This document shows positions 35,628 to 49,606 of a DNA stretch of 64,000 bases, piece after piece. The stretch is from positions 1,426,001-1,490,000 of the forward strand of contig WWBZ02000033.1 in assembly GCA_011503125.2 (NCBI GenBank). The letters are read 5' to 3'. A program made the position numbers and the translations under genes. The first letter of the stretch is position 1; each line of letters begins with the position of its first letter. The notes below the pieces were generated by a model, which worked only from the letters and a program-made list of their open reading frames with translations, did not search any database and had not been told where the DNA came from. This DNA comes from Botryosphaeria dothidea (lineage: Eukaryota > Ascomycota > Dothideomycetes > Botryosphaeriales > Botryosphaeriaceae).

Positions 35628-38600
35628 CTATTCTTCTCTTCTAGAAAGGGTAAGTTTCCTAAGAGCTAGGGGGTCGAGGTTTTAAAGGGTACTTTTAGTA
35701 GAAATAGTTAAATACTACCGTTTCTTAAATAGAATTATATAGTTCCTAAGTAAGTTTAGAGTAACCTTTCTAGCGGATAAGATACTAGTAAGTTTTTCTA
35801 CGAATTCGAATATTAAGAAGTTCTTTAATTAGCTATTCTTCTTCGCTATTAATAATAATAGATAGTAGTAGGGCTTAACGTTAGCCTAGTAGAAGATCCT
35901 CTACTACTAGTTTAAGAAGAGAGACGTTAAAGATAGGGTATAATCGAACGGAGGTAGGAAGATTAAGTTTATATATATAGGAGGAGATTTTACGTTTAAT
36001 AAGAAAAGGCCCTAAGCGCTTAAAGTCTAGCTTATTCGAAGGTCGAGTAGTAGAAATAAACTTTCGGAGTAGCTAAACCCGTTAACTAGGCCTTAGAATT
36101 AGTAGTAGAATTCTATACTTATTAGCCTATTCTAAGAAGATATCTTAGATAAGTCGAAGTTCGGATTATAGAAAACTATTAAGTTTTTCTATGCGTTCTT
36201 AGAAGTTCTAGAGCTCTAACGGTAGTAGTAGAGTAGAATCTAGACGCTAAAGAATCTAAAAACGAGGGTAATAACCGTAGTTAGTAAAGAACGAAGTAAC
36301 TCGAGTAGTAGTAGAAGGAGCGTTATTATAGGTAAATTCTACTAGAGTAAGATAGTTTATCTAGTCGTTCTATTAATAGAAGGTATAGATACGGAGGTAT
36401 TATTTAAGGGACTAGTTTATTCTTTTAGTTTAGCTATCCGTTTATAGGTAGAAGGTAGTACTAAGCTTAGAACGGATCTAGAGTAAGAAAGCGAGGGCCT
36501 TCGTATACTCGGAGGTAAAGATAGATCTACGGTCTAATATAGCTATATCTAGAAGCCTATAGAGTTGGAATACGAAATCTCGGTAAAGTCGAGTAAAGGT
36601 AGCGGAGTTAAGTTCGTCTATAGTAGGAATAAAGTAAGCTATCTTACTTAGCCGATCTACGACTATAAGAATAGCTATTTTTTCTTTAGAGTCCGGGAGA
36701 TATATAATTAAATCGAAGCTAACCTTAGTCTAACGTCGCTAAGAAACTTCTAGGGGCTTAAGATACCCGTAGGGAGCGTAGTAAACTAGCTTAATACGAG
36801 AGTAAACTTCGTAGTTTCTAACGAACTATACGATAGTTCCTCTTATTTTTAGCTACTAGAAGTTACGAAAGATCTTCTTAAAGATTACTATCTAGCTAGG
36901 ATATCTAGTAGTAGGATATAAATAGTAGAACTAGATAATCTTAAGACGGAGTTTAGAATCTTTAGAGATATAGATAAGGTTATTTACTATTAATAAACTA
37001 TCTTAGTTCTTTATATAGATACTAAGGTTAATAGTCTTAAGTCGAGGTATTCCGGATTTAAGAGTAAGGAGAACTTTTTATCTAAACGAGTCTAATTCGA
37101 GGGCGTAACGAATTTTCGAAGCGAGGGTAGTTTCTAAGAGAGATAGTTAAAACTTCTTAGGTCCTAAGATAGAGATAGAATCTTTACTCTCCCTTTAAGA
37201 AGGGCGGTCCTCTAACCTTCTAGTTAAAGTATCTATACGCTTATTACTAGTTCTAGGCCGGTAGGTAATCTTAAAATCGAGTTCTTAAAGTTCTATAGCC
37301 TAACGAGCTTATCGGCGGTTTAGAATTCTCTTCGAAGTAAAGGTAGTTAAATTCGAGTAATCTATATAAATAAGGAGCGGGCTAGTAAGGTTCGTAATTA
37401 AGGGGTACTATTCTTTAATAGACTCTACTATCGCTAGTAGTTTCTTATTACTAATTCCGTAATTCTCTTTAGTAGAAGTTATTTTCCTAGAGAAGTAGGC
37501 TACTAGGTATAGAAGCTATTTCCTATCGGAATATTCGTGCTACTATAAGAGGATTCTAGAGATAATAAGGTCGGAGGAGTCTATTTTAAGAATAGTATCG
37601 AGTTCTAGTTTAAAGTATCGAAGAATTAGATAAGAATAGAAGGCGTTCTTTAAGGTATTAAATAAGTTTTACTACTTAGAGGTCTAACTAAATAGTTTCT
37701 CTTTACGTAGTAACTAGAATAAAGAGGTAGCGAGTCTTAAATATTCCTTAATAAATCGACGGTAAAAGTTTATAAAGCCGAGAAACGACTAAACGTCTAT
37801 AACGTTTCGTAGTATTTCCTAGTTCTTAACCGTATCGATCTTAGCCGGGTCTATACTAAGTTCTTCTAGAGAAATAATAAATCTAAGGAACTTAGTTAAG
37901 GTAACGGTAAATTTATACTTCTCGCCTTTAACGTAAAGGCCTACTTATAGAAGTGCTTCGAGAATTTATCGGACGTATAAATCGTATTCTTATTAGTTCT
38001 TTAAGTAGATTAAAACGTCGTCTAAATAGACTACGTAAAACCTATCTAGGAATATACGGAGAACGTTATTAATAAATTACTAATAAGTAGCGGGGGCGTT
38101 AGTTAAACTAAAGGATATAACTATATACTCGAAGAGTCTATAACGAGTACGGAAGGCTATAAGATACTCGTTACTCTTTCGAATACGGATTAAGTTAAAA
38201 GCTCTACGTAGGTTAAGTTTAGTAAAAACTTTAGCCTTTTAAAGCTATCGAAGGGTATTATTAATTCGTAGTAAGAAATAACGATTCTTTTTAGTAATAG
38301 TATTAAGTTCTCTATAATTAATATAGAGTCTAATACTACTACTATCGGGTTTACGAACGAAAAAAATTAAGAAGACGGAGGATAAGATTAAGAGTCGAAT
38401 AAAGTCTTTAGTCTAGTACTCGTAGAGGTATTCGCGAAGAGCCTTAAGCTTAAGGTCTAATATAGAATAAAGTAGGCTAAAGAGTAGTTTTTTACCGTCT
38501 TCTAATTCTATAGCGTAGTCTACGTAGCGGTAAGGGGAAAGCTTATCGGTAGATACTTTTAAAAATAAGAGTAATAGGTCGTAGTACTTAAGAGGAATAG

Positions 38601-39091
38601 TTTACCGTATTTTCTCTTCTAATTCTTCGGGGGTTATAGAGCTAAGTCTATCTCTAGAATTAAGATATTTAGATACCTCTTCTATAGAAATAGTAAATAG
38701 CTACTAACCTCTCTTCTTAATAAGGCGTTAGTACGTCTTATAGAAAATAGAGGTAACCGTAGGACGAAGTAGCGAGGAAACGGAGGTTATCGGAGTAGGC
38801 TAAGTAGACGAAGTAGACGAAGTAGATAAAGTAGACGAAGTAGGCGAAGTAGGCGGAGGTCGAGTAGGTAAATAGTTTACCTAGTAGAACGGGGAGGTAA
38901 ACGAAATCGTATTCTTTAACTAATTAATTAGCGAATTATATCTCTTAAGCTATAAACGTCTAAGAATAAGCGGGTATTCTACGATATTTATAATTTAAAA
39001 GGTAGTAGTCTCGAGATATTAGTTAATAAGTAAGAGAAGGTCGATTTCGTAGGATAGGTATTCTATTTCTCTATTAGTAAGTTTAACCTTT

Positions 39092-39478
39092 TATAATAAA
39101 CGGACCTTAGAGGGGGGGCGGAGAGACGAGGTAACGAAGCCGGTAAAGGTAGTAGGGGTAAAATAATACCGAAGTATAAGAGTATAGTTTAAAGGGCGAG
39201 GGTACGAGGTACGAGAGACGAGGGGCGAGGGACGAGGGGCGAGGAACGAGGGACGAGGGAGGTAAGTAAGGTCTAATTTAAGGCGTACTAAGTTATACGC
39301 GAGGAATACTTATTACTAGACTAAAGAACTAACTATAAAGTAGAGGGGCGAGCTTTATATATATAAAGAACGAACTAAAATACTAGCTTTCTAATTTATA
39401 AGTAGGTAAGTCTAGATCTAGATTTTAAATTAACGAAGGTAAATAAGTAAGGGGTCTATATAAGCCACGTTTATAATA
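39092..39478 (-). repeat. Gypsy-A3 3' LTR (387 bp)
   Basis: Family A LTR, 14 bp longer than that of A1. The extra length corresponds to two more 7-bp GAGGGAC/CCCTCGT units in its internal array. Confidence 0.9.
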
Positions 39479-42400
39479 GTAGGCTCTCCTTTCTAAAGGT
39501 AAGTTCCTACGAGCCTTTAGCCTAAGGATTAAGGTTTTAAAGAATAACGTTTATAGAACGTATTAAGGGCCTTAAGGTCTTTAACAAGGTCGTAAGGTTC
39601 CTAGGTTAGTATCGAGTAACTAGTCTATTTTACGAGGTATTTCGGTTGTCTCCGGGTTGCTTTAACGTCTAGAATCTCTTCTACCCGGTACTCTTCTTCG
39701 CCGTTAACGATAACGAGCGGGAACGGAGGTTAGACTTAATTAGGTAAGGGGTTAGAGGCCGCGGGTTCGAGTAAAGAGACGTAGAATACGGGGTAGACTT
39801 TTATCGTTCTTAGTAGTTCTAGGCGATAGGCATAAGTCGAGATCTTTCCTAGTATAGAAAAGGGGCCAAGGCGTTTAAAGTCGAGTTTATCCGAAGGTCT
39901 TATTATCGAGATATACCGTCTTAGGAGCTAAACGAGGTTACTAGGCTTAAAGACGGGTGGCGAGATACGGTCTTTATTAGCTTATTCTACGTAGGCATCT
40001 TATACGAATCGAATTTCTTAGCGAAGGTAGTTTTCGAGGTTTTCGAGGTTCTCTTAGAAGAGACGTAGGGGTTCGAGTAGGGCTAAGATCGGGTCTTTCC
40101 GTAGAATCTTATAACGAGGGTAGAAGCCGTAGTTTATAAAGAAGGGGGTAACCTTAGTCGTAGTCGAGATTATATTATTATAAGCGAATTTAGCAAGGAA
40201 GAGAAAGTTGTTCTAATCGTCTTATTAGTACGAAACGTAGGTACGAAGGTATTACTCGAGAATAGCGTTAATACGCTCTATCTAGCCGTCGGTTTACGGG
40301 TAGAAAGCCGTACTAAAGTTAGTCTTAATAGATAGGGATCTACTAAGAGCTCTAGTAAATTTAGAGGTAAAAATCGAGCCGTAGTTAGATACGAAGTCGT
40401 CGGGTAAGCTATGTAGTCGAAAAACGTAGTCTCGATAAAGCTTAGCAAGCTCTATCGAATCGAGGGTTATTTAGTAAGGAATAAAGTAAGCTATTTTAGT
40501 TAGTCGATCTACGACTACTAATATAGTATCGAACGAGTTAGACGTTAGAAGTCCCGTAATTAAATCGAGAGAAATAGATTGCTAGCGGCGTTATAGTACT
40601 TTAAGAGGTTTTAAATATCTATAGGAGGTATATCGAGCGGGTTTAATTCTTTAGCAGGTCTTATAGTTTCGTATAAAACGAGCTACTATCTAGCGTAGAC
40701 CTAGCTACTAGAAATTACGAGTAACGAGTTTAAATATTACTACTTAGCCTAGGTATCTAGTAGCCGGGTACGAGTATCGAGAGCTAATAATCCTTTAGCG
40801 GAGGCTTAGATCTTTAGAAATATAGATAAGTCTATTAACTAGTAAGAGACTATCGTTATCTTTAGAATATACGTCTAAATCTATCTTAGAATGTCGAAGT
40901 GCGTAGATATCGAGTGCGGTAAGGATCTCTTATCTAAGAATATCCTTATCGAGTACTAAGCGAATTTTACTAGCTAGAGACGGTTCTAGCCTAGCGATTA
41001 AATAGCGAGTAGAAATAAGGGTCGAAATTTCGAATTTTTTAGAGGTAAGGATCGTAGTAGGGGGTAGGCGCCCCTCTCGAGTAGGGAGGTCTCCTAACCG
41101 TCTTATTAACGTATCCGCGCGTTAATTCTTAGTTCCTAGGCGGTAGACGATCTTAAAGTCGAGTTCTAAGAGTTTAATTACCTAGCGTGCTTGCCAACGG
41201 TTTAAGATTTACTTAGAGGTAAAGCTAGTTAAATTCGAGTAATCTATAAGAACGAGGAGTGGCGAGGAGAGGTTAATAACGAGGGAACGGTATTTCTTTA
41301 GAGCTTCTACGATAGCTAAGAGTTCCTTATTCTCGATACCGTAGTTCTACTCTACGGAGGTTATTTTCCGAGAGTAGTAGGCGATAGAATATAGGATTCT
41401 TCTACTATTATCGTAGGTTACCTATTAGAATAAAATTACGGAGATAATAAAGTTAGATAAGTCGGTTTTAAGGATAGTTTCGAGTTAGGGGTCGAAGTAT
41501 CGGAGGATTAGGTAAGAGTAGAAGGCTTTCTTAAGATAAGTAAATACCTTATCCTATTCTTTTCCCTAAGTAAAACGAATATTCTTAGCTAGGAGCCTAA
41601 AGAGAGCTTTAGCTTTTCGAGAGTATTCTTTAATAAATCTTCGGTAAAAGTTTATAAAGCTAAGAAACGATTAAAGATCTTTAACTAAGCGAGGAGCCTT
41701 CTAGTCTCTTACGGCGGCTACCTTAGCCGGGTTTATAGAGATACCGTCTAGAGAGATAACGAAGCTAAGGAACGTAGTCGAAGTCGTATAGAAGTCGTAT
41801 TTTTCGCCTTTTACGTATAGGCCTGCTTTACGAAGTTTTTCGAGAACTAATTAGACGTGTTCGTAGTACTTCTCTTCTATTTTCGAGTAGATAAGGATAT
41901 TATCTAAGTAGACGACGTACTAGCGGTCGAGATATTTACGTAGTATATCGTTAACGAATTATTAGTAGGTAGTAGGCGTATTTATAAGGCTAAAGGATAT
42001 AATAAGGTACTCGTATAGGCTATAGCGAGTCCTAAAGGCGGTTAAATATTCGGAGTCTTTCTTAATCCGGATAAGATTATAAGTACCGCGAAGGTTAAGT
42101 CGAGTAAAAATACGAGAGCCTTAAAGTTAACGGAGAGTCTCGTTAATTAAGGAGAGTAGATAACGGTTCTTTTTCGTAATACCGTTTAGTTCGCGATAAT
42201 CTATATAAAAACGAAGGCCGCTACCTAGTTTCTTAATAAAGAGAATAGGGGACGCAGAGGATAAGGATAAGGGCCGAATAAAACCTTTCTTAAGGTTCTT
42301 ATTAAGATATTCGCGTAGAGCCTTAAGCTCTAAATCGGATATTAAGTAGAGAGGACTAAATAGGGGTTTCTTGCCCTCTTCTAGCGAAATTTTATAATTA

Positions 42401-44511
42401 ATATATCGATATAGGGGAAGCTTATCGGCCTCTTTCTTAGTAAAGAAAGAAAGAAGGTAGTAAAATCGAGCCGGGATTCGTGAGCGGAGGGTTTCGAGTT
42501 CTTATTCCGGGGTTTATTATTCCGTTTTTTTAAGACTTTTAAGGTATTCTTAGATTTCCTTAATTAATACGGTATAGATCCTAGTCTTATCTCGTTAGAT
42601 ATAGCGGGTAAAGACGGCGTAGAATACCGTAGCGTAAGAGATCGAAGGCGGATTAGAAGGCGTAATCGTAGGTTATCGAGTAGGTAAGTAATTTGCTTAG
42701 TAGAAAGGAGAAGCGAAGGTAATAGTATTTCTTAACTAGAGAATCTATAGATCGTGTCTTTCTAGCTAAGATTTTCTAAGAATAATAGGATATTAACTAA
42801 GCTTAGTTATCTAAAAGGTAAGAAGTTCTTAGTATTAATTAATATCGAGTTAAAGGTCGGCTTTATAAGTAATCTACCTAGCTATAGATCTATTAGCTAG
42901 CTCGAGGGATTTAGGTTATATTTTTTAACGAGTAGGGAGCGAGTATTTCTTAATAAAAGCATTATCTATAAATAAGAACGAAGTACTAGAGTCTAGTATA
43001 GACGAGGTTTCGATTATATTATTAACTACTAACTTAAGAATAAGGAGTAGATGTTTTCTAAGATTAATAGCGCGTGGTTTCGAGGTACGAGGTTTAGGGG
43101 GTAAAAATAAGAGTATTCCGAGGTTCGAAGATAAAGAAGTAAGAATAGAGAATTAATTTAAAGTAGAAAGTAGCGGGGGGCTAGGCAGGTGCCGGGTACT
43201 ATCTAGCCTTCTACGTTTTTTAATACGTAGAGAACTAAAGCCGTAGAAGGAGTTATAGAAGTTAAGGTTTTAGAGACGAGTAGACTTATTACTAGTAGCG
43301 AGGTAGGCGGAGAGGGTATAGTTGTGGTCGAATTAAGGTTTAGACTCTTTAAACCCTTTAGACCCTTTGCCTTAGGGTACTTACGTACCTAGTAGTTCGG
43401 ATTACTATAGTAAGCGTAGAGATTATTAGCTCTTCGGTACGCTTTTCGAGTAGAGGTATCTAGTTCTATAGGTTTACTTTAGAGGATCGAGGTTGGCGCG
43501 AGAGACGAGGATCGAGGGGTAGCTAGTATAGAGAGAGAAGTCGAGGTAAGGGTACGAGTTACGGGTGTCTTTTTCTTAATTATTCGAGTATAGAGTTAGT
43601 TATCCAACGTAATATAGGTTTTAGCGAACTTTTCGAATTCTAGTAGTATAGAACGTCTAATAAGAAGATCCTTAAGGTTCTTCTTAAGGCTAAGGCGGAA
43701 GTAGTAAATCTTTACTACGTTTTCCTTCTAACTAAGAGTCGTAATAAGCGAGAGAAACCGTAAGTAGTAAGCCGAGTAGGACTTATCTTATTTAAGCGCG
43801 AGGAGGAATCGTTTAGCCGTTACGTAAGTATTAGGATTATTAAATGCGGCCTTAAGAGCTTAGTAGAAGACCTTATAATTATCGAAGTCTACGGAACCGT
43901 TCGAAGTAGAGACGTAAGGAGTAAACTAAGTATAAGCCGTATCGCGAAGATATAATCTAGCGTAGGTAATCTTAGCTATATCCGTTATAAAAGTAGATAG
44001 GTCCGAGGTAAATTTAAGTTAAAGTTGCGTAGCGAAGTTCTAGAATCGAGTGCGTTCTTCTTTAAAGGGTTCTAGATCCGATATCTTAGAAATACGGGGA
44101 CGTAGGGTTTCTAAAGAAGATACCGTGGACGTAGTAGCCGGCGTGTTAGTAGAGAGGTTCGGGGCTAGTAGTTAGAGTCGGGCGAAGGCTTTATCTTAGC
44201 CAAAACCGTAGTAGTAAAAGATATAAGCAACTTAGGCGTTCGTAGCATTCTTAGGAATAGCTAGTAAATTAATATCGGATCTTAGGCAAGATTATCTTCC
44301 TCTAGCGTATACCTAGCTAAGGGTAACGCGTAGAGAAACCGGGATATCTTTAGGAAAGGTAGGACGAGCGTTAATAGAAGTAGGGACTTAATTAAGGACT
44401 TAGAAGAGCGTATCCTAAGGATTAGGAGGTATAGTTCTATTAACTATTTTAGGGATTATAGTCTAGGGCTTCGGCGAGAGCTTTAGGCCTACTAAAGAGA
44501 GTCTAGTAAAA

Positions 44512-44898
44512 TATAATAAACGGACCTTAGAGGGGGGGCGGAGAGACGAGGTAACGAAGCCGGTAAAGGTAGTAGGGGTAAAATAATACCGAAGTATAAG
44601 GGTATAGTTTAAAGGGCGAGGGTACGAGATACGAGAGACGAGAAGCGAGGGACGAGGGGCGAGGGACGAGGGACGAGGAAGGTAAGCAAGGTCTAATTTA
44701 AGGCGTACTAAGTTATACGCGAGAAATACTTATTACTAGACTAAAGAACTAACTATAAAGTAGAGGGGCGAGCTTTATATATATAAAGAACGAACTAAAA
44801 TACTAGCTTCCTAATTTATAAGTAGGTAAGTCTAGATCTAGATTTTAAATTAACGAAGGTAAATAAGTAAGGGGTCTATATAAGCTACGTTTATAACA
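44512..44898 (-). repeat. Gypsy-A3 5' LTR (387 bp)
   Basis: Same length and the same enlarged 7-bp array as its partner at 39092. Ends CGTTTATAACA with the original CA end kept on the plus strand. Confidence 0.9.
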
Positions 44899-46500
44899 CC
44901 TTTTAAGAAACGGGTTTTTTACGGGGATAGAGACTATATATATATAAGAATTATCGATTAACGAATTATTTAGAAGCGCCGGAGTTAATTATAGTAGTAG
45001 CTAGAAGTCTATTAAAAACTAAGGTATTAATAACTAGAAGACGTTCTATTCCTAAGTCGTATTTACTATAAAGTAGTTTAGGCGGGCTACTAGTAAACGA
45101 GAGTTTTCTAAGATTCGAATTAAGGTTGCTAAGGACTAAAAACGAATTAAATAAGTATATAGCCGCGGATGCGGCGGACGAGGTAGGCGGGCTAAATAGA
45201 GGCCGCGAGGCTACTAGCCGCCTTAATTTTTTAGCTAGTATAGAACTATAGCTACGAGTAGTAAATTAAGAGCCGGATTACTAGTTATAGATTACGAGGT
45301 AGTAGTTATCGAATTAAGGTTTAGACTCTTTAGATCCTTTACCTTAGAGTACTTACGTATCTAGTAGTTTAGATTACTATAGTAAGTATAGAGGTTATTA
45401 GCTTTTCGGTATACTTTTCGAGTAGTAGTATCGAGTTCTATAGGTTCCGTAGTTAGCTAAGTTATCTAAGATATACTAGAAGATATAGCTAAGGGTCTAA
45501 CTATAGGGGTAGATATAGAAATATTTTATAGTCTAGAGGCCGTAGTAGTACGTTTCTTCTTAAGGTATCGAGCGTATAAAAAGTAATCTAAAGAGATATA
45601 GGTATTTATAAAGTCTTAAAACTTCTTAGATATCTCTCGTCTAATAAGAAGGTCTTTAAGATTATCTTTAAGGCTATTACGAAAGTATATAATTTTAATA
45701 TTATTCTATATCTAACTAAGAATCGTAGTAAGTAAGACGAAGCGAGAGTAGTAGTCTAAGTATAAGGTTTCTTAGCGAAGGTTCTAAATAGCGCGTTCTA
45801 TAGTAGTCTAAGTATCTAGGTTATTAAAGGCTTAGCTAAGAGCCTTATAGAAGTCTTAGTAGATTATAAAGAAGATCTCGCTAGTAGTTTAGTTAACGTA
45901 TAATTTAAACTAAGTATAGGTAGTATCCCGAAGGTATAAGCCTATATATCGAATCTTAGTAGGTTTAGTATCGAAAGTAGATAGGTTAGAGCTAAACTTT
46001 AACTAAAGTTGCGTGGAGAAGTTCTCGAATTCGGCGCGGTTTTCTTTAAAGAACTCTAGGTCGGCGACTTTAGTAATACGAATACGAGGTAGGGTAAGTT
46101 CTAGGGTAACGGATTAAGTATAGGTCGTAGATAGAGTAGAAGTTAAGAAAATCCTAAGGGCGTGCGTTTATCTAAGTATAAAATAACCTATAAGGTAGAG
46201 AGTCTTATTTAAGAAGTTCTAAGGTATAATATTTAGACTAGCGATAACTTATTAAAGCGAGGAGCGATCTAAGAAGTAGGCTTATAAATAGTATAAGCGA
46301 AATTCGGTAGGAAGCGGATAACTAGGCGGAAGCGGGGGAAAAGTACCGTTAGGTATAGTAGAGTCGGTTTTTAGGAAGAGTCCTAAGAAATTCTAGACTT
46401 TATCTAGAGAACCTTAAGAATCTAAAGGTACGGATTATTCTTATAATATAATAGGAAGCTAACTTAAGCCTAGAACGAATTAGTTTAGAGTCTAGTAAAG

Positions 46501-46817
46501 TATAATAATACGGAGGTAAATAAGTATAAGGGGCTTAGACCTATAAGATTTAATATAAGAGGCTAGGCTTAAGAGATAAGAAATAAGAAGAAAGATAGAA
46601 AGATATAGTAAGTCTACAGAGAATAAGGTAGTCTAAGAAGAATATAAAGTTACTAGACTAAAGAACTAACTACGAGGTAGAAAGAGCGAGGTTTATATAT
46701 ATAAAGAACTAACTAAAATACTAGCTTTCTAATTTATAAGTAGATAAGTCTAGACCTCGGTACTAAGTTAACGAAGCTAAAAGAGAAGTAAGAGATCTAT
46801 AGACTAGAATCCTAATA
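46501..46817 (-). repeat. Gypsy-B 5' LTR (317 bp)
   Basis: Partner of the LTR at 35311. It is followed directly by the duplicated target AGAGG and then by the continuation of Gypsy-A2. Confidence 0.9.
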
Positions 46818-49422
46818 AGAGGTTAATAACGAGGAAACGGTATTTCTTTAGAGCTTCTATAATAGCTAAGAGTTTCTTATTTCCGATACCGTAGTTCTAC
46901 TCTACGGAGGTTATTTTCTAAGAGTAGTAGACGATAGAATATAGGATTCTTCTACTATTATCGTAGGTTATCTATTAGAATAAAATTACGGAGATAATAA
47001 AGTCGGATAAGTCGGTTTTAAGAATAGTTTCGAGTTAGAGGTCGAAGTATCGGAGGATTAGGTAAGAGTAGAAGGCTTTCTTAAGATAAGTAAATACTTT
47101 ATTCTATTCTTTTTCCTAAGTAAAACGAATATTCTTAGCTAGAAGCCTAAAGAGGGCTCTAGCTTTTCGAGAGTATCCTTTAATAAATCTTCGGTAAAAG
47201 TTTATAAAGCTAAGGAACGATTAAAGATCTTTAATTAAGTAAGAAGTCTCCTAGTCTCTTACGACGGCTACCTTAGCCGGGTCTATAGAGATACTATCTA
47301 GAGAGATAACGAAGCTAAGAAACGTAGTTAAAGTCGTATAGAAGTCGTATTTTTCGCCTTTTACGTATAGGCCTGCTTTACGAAGTTTTTCGAGAACTAA
47401 TTAGACGTATTCGTAGTACTTCTCTTCTATTTCCGAGTAGATAAGAATATTATCTAGGTAGACGACGTACTAGCGGTCGAGATATTTACGTAGCGTATCG
47501 TTAACGAATTATTAGTAGGTAGTAGGCGTATTCGTAAGGCTAAAGAATATAATAAGATACTCGTATAGGCTATAGCAAGTCCTAAAGACGGTTAAATATT
47601 CGGAGCCTTTCTTAATCTAGATAAGATTATAAGTACCGCGAAGGTCGAGTCGAGTAAAAATACGAGAGCCTTAAAGTTAACGGAGAGTCTCGTTAATTAA
47701 GGGGAGTAGATAACGGTTCTTTTTCGTAATACCGTTTAGTTCGCGATAATCTATATAAAAACGAAGGCCGCTACCTAGTTTCTTAATAAAGAGAATAGGG
47801 GACGTAGAGAATAAGAATAAGGGCCGAATAAAACCTTTCTTAAGGTTCTTATTAAGATATTCGCGTAGAGCCTTAAGCTCTAAATCGGATATTAAGTAGA
47901 GAGAACCGAATAGGGGTTTCTTACCCTCTTCTAGCGAAATCTTATAATTAATATATCGATATAGAAGAAGCTTATCGGCCTCTTTCTTAGTAAAAAAAGA
48001 AAGAAGGTAGTAAAATCGAGCCGGGATTCGTAAGCGGAGGGTTTCGAGTTCTTATTCCGGGGTTTATTATTCCGTTTTTTTAAGGCTTTTAAGGTATTCT
48101 TAGATTTCCTTAATTAATACGGTATAGATCCTAGTCTTATCTTATTAGATATAACGAGTAAGAACGGTATAAAATACCGTAGTATAAGAGATCGAAGGCG
48201 GGTTAGAAGGCGTAATCGTAGGTTATCGAGTAAATAAGTAATTTACTTAGTAGAAAGAAGAAGCGAAAGTAATAGTATTTCTTAACTAGAGAATCTATAG
48301 ATCGTACCTTTCTAGCTAAGGCTTTCTAAGAATAAGAGAATATTAACTAAGCTTAGTTACCTAAAAGGTAAGAAGTTCTTAGTATTAATTAATATCGAGT
48401 TAAAGGTCGGCTTTATAGATAATCTACCTAGCTATAGATCTATTAGCTAGCTCGAGAGATTTAGATTATATTTTTTAACGAGTAGGGAGCGAGTATTCCT
48501 TAATAAAAGTATTATCTATAAATAAGAACGAAGTACTAGAGTCTAGTATAGACGAGATTTCGATTATATTATTAACTACTAACTTAAGAATAAGAAGTAG
48601 GCGTTTTCCGAGATTAATAGCGCGTAGTATCGAGGTACGAGATTCGGGAAGTAAAAATAAGAGTATTCCGAGGTTCGAAGATAAAGAAGTAAGAATAGAG
48701 AATTAATTTAAAGTAGAAAGTAGCGGGGGGCTAGGTAGGTGCCGGCTACTATCTAGTCTTCTACGTTTTTTAATATATAGAGGACTAAAGCCGTAGAAGA
48801 AGTTATAGAAGTCGAGGTTTTAGAGGAGACGAGTAGACTTATTACTAGTAGCGAGATAGGCGAAGAGAGTATAGTTATAGTCGAGTTAAGGTTTAGATTC
48901 TTTAAACTCTTTAGACTCTTTATCTTAGAGTACTTACGTATCTAGTAGTTCGGATTACTATAGTAAGCGTAGAGATTATTAGCTCTTCGGTACGCTTTTT
49001 AAGTAGAGATATCTAGTTCTATAGATTTACTTTAGAAGATCGAGGTTAGTACGGGAGACGAGAATCGAGGGGTAGCTAGTATAACGAGAGGAGTCGAGGT
49101 AGGGATACGAGTTACGGGTATCTTTTTCTTAATTATTCGAGTATAGAGTTAGTTATCTAACGTAATATAGGTTTTAGCGAATTTTCCGAATTCTATTAGT
49201 ATAGAACGTCTAATAAGAAGGTTCTTAAGGTTCTTTTTAAGGCTAAGACGAAAGTAGTAGATCTTAACTATATTTTCTTTCTAACCGAGGGTCGTAATAA
49301 GCGAGAGGAACCGTAAGTAGTAAGCCGAGTAGAACTTATATTATTTAAGTACGAGAAGGGATCGTTTAGCCGTTACGTAAGTATTAGAATTATTAAATAC
49401 GGCCTTAAGAGCTTAGTAGAAG
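46818..49422 (-). mobile_element. Gypsy-A2, 5' part (RT, protease, gag), truncated
   Basis: Continues Gypsy-A2 after Gypsy-B: RNase H and RT (YLDN site near 47.46 kb), protease, zinc-knuckle region (about 48.90-48.97 kb) and part of gag. It stops at 49422, where the 184-bp LTR of Gypsy-C begins. By comparison with A3, about 1 kb including the 5' LTR is missing, and I do not find it on the other side of Gypsy-C. Confidence 0.85.
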
Positions 49423-49606
49423 TATTAGGGCTTAATCTTAGGATAATCGCTAAAAGGTATATTGCGCTATATACGTTAAGCTAGACTTAAGGAGAAAGAG
49501 GAGAAGTCGTAGAAGAAAGAGAAAAGTTATATACAAGAAAGGCTTAGCGTCACGTGATCTGCCGATGATCCTCTGAGGCTTGATCCTGAGGCTTTAGACT
49601 CTAACA
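49423..49606 (-). repeat. Gypsy-C 3' LTR (184 bp), half un-RIPed
   Basis: Starts TATTAGGGCTT and ends GACTCTAACA on the plus strand. The half toward 49606 keeps CACGTGAT, TGATCCTCTGAGG and similar TG/CA-rich sequence that the partner LTR has lost; the outer half is more mutated. Confidence 0.9.

Larger units (their letters stand above)
39092..44898 (-). mobile_element. Gypsy-A3: complete RIP-damaged chromovirus nested in Gypsy-B
   Basis: A 5807-bp family A copy with two 387-bp LTRs and a perfect CCTTT duplication (39087-39091 and 44899-44903). It carries the same domain order as A1 in reverse. Its RT active site also reads YLDN near 41.90 kb. The zinc-knuckle region lies near 43.37-43.42 kb. 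No intact gene remains. It is the youngest family A copy in this stack, since it sits inside B, which sits inside A2. Confidence 0.92.
35311..46817 (-). mobile_element. Gypsy-B: complete RIP-damaged chromovirus, split by Gypsy-A3
   Basis: A distinct family with 317-bp LTRs and the perfect AGAGG target duplication. Without the nested A3 copy and its duplication it is about 5.7 kb. Minus-strand order: Gag with zinc-knuckle remnant (44.9-46.5 kb), pol with RT active site YLDD still intact at 38017-38028, integrase, and a chromodomain near 35.75-35.86 kb (EELLNIRIRRKTY). A3 lies between 39092 and 44898. No usable open frame remains. Confidence 0.9.
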
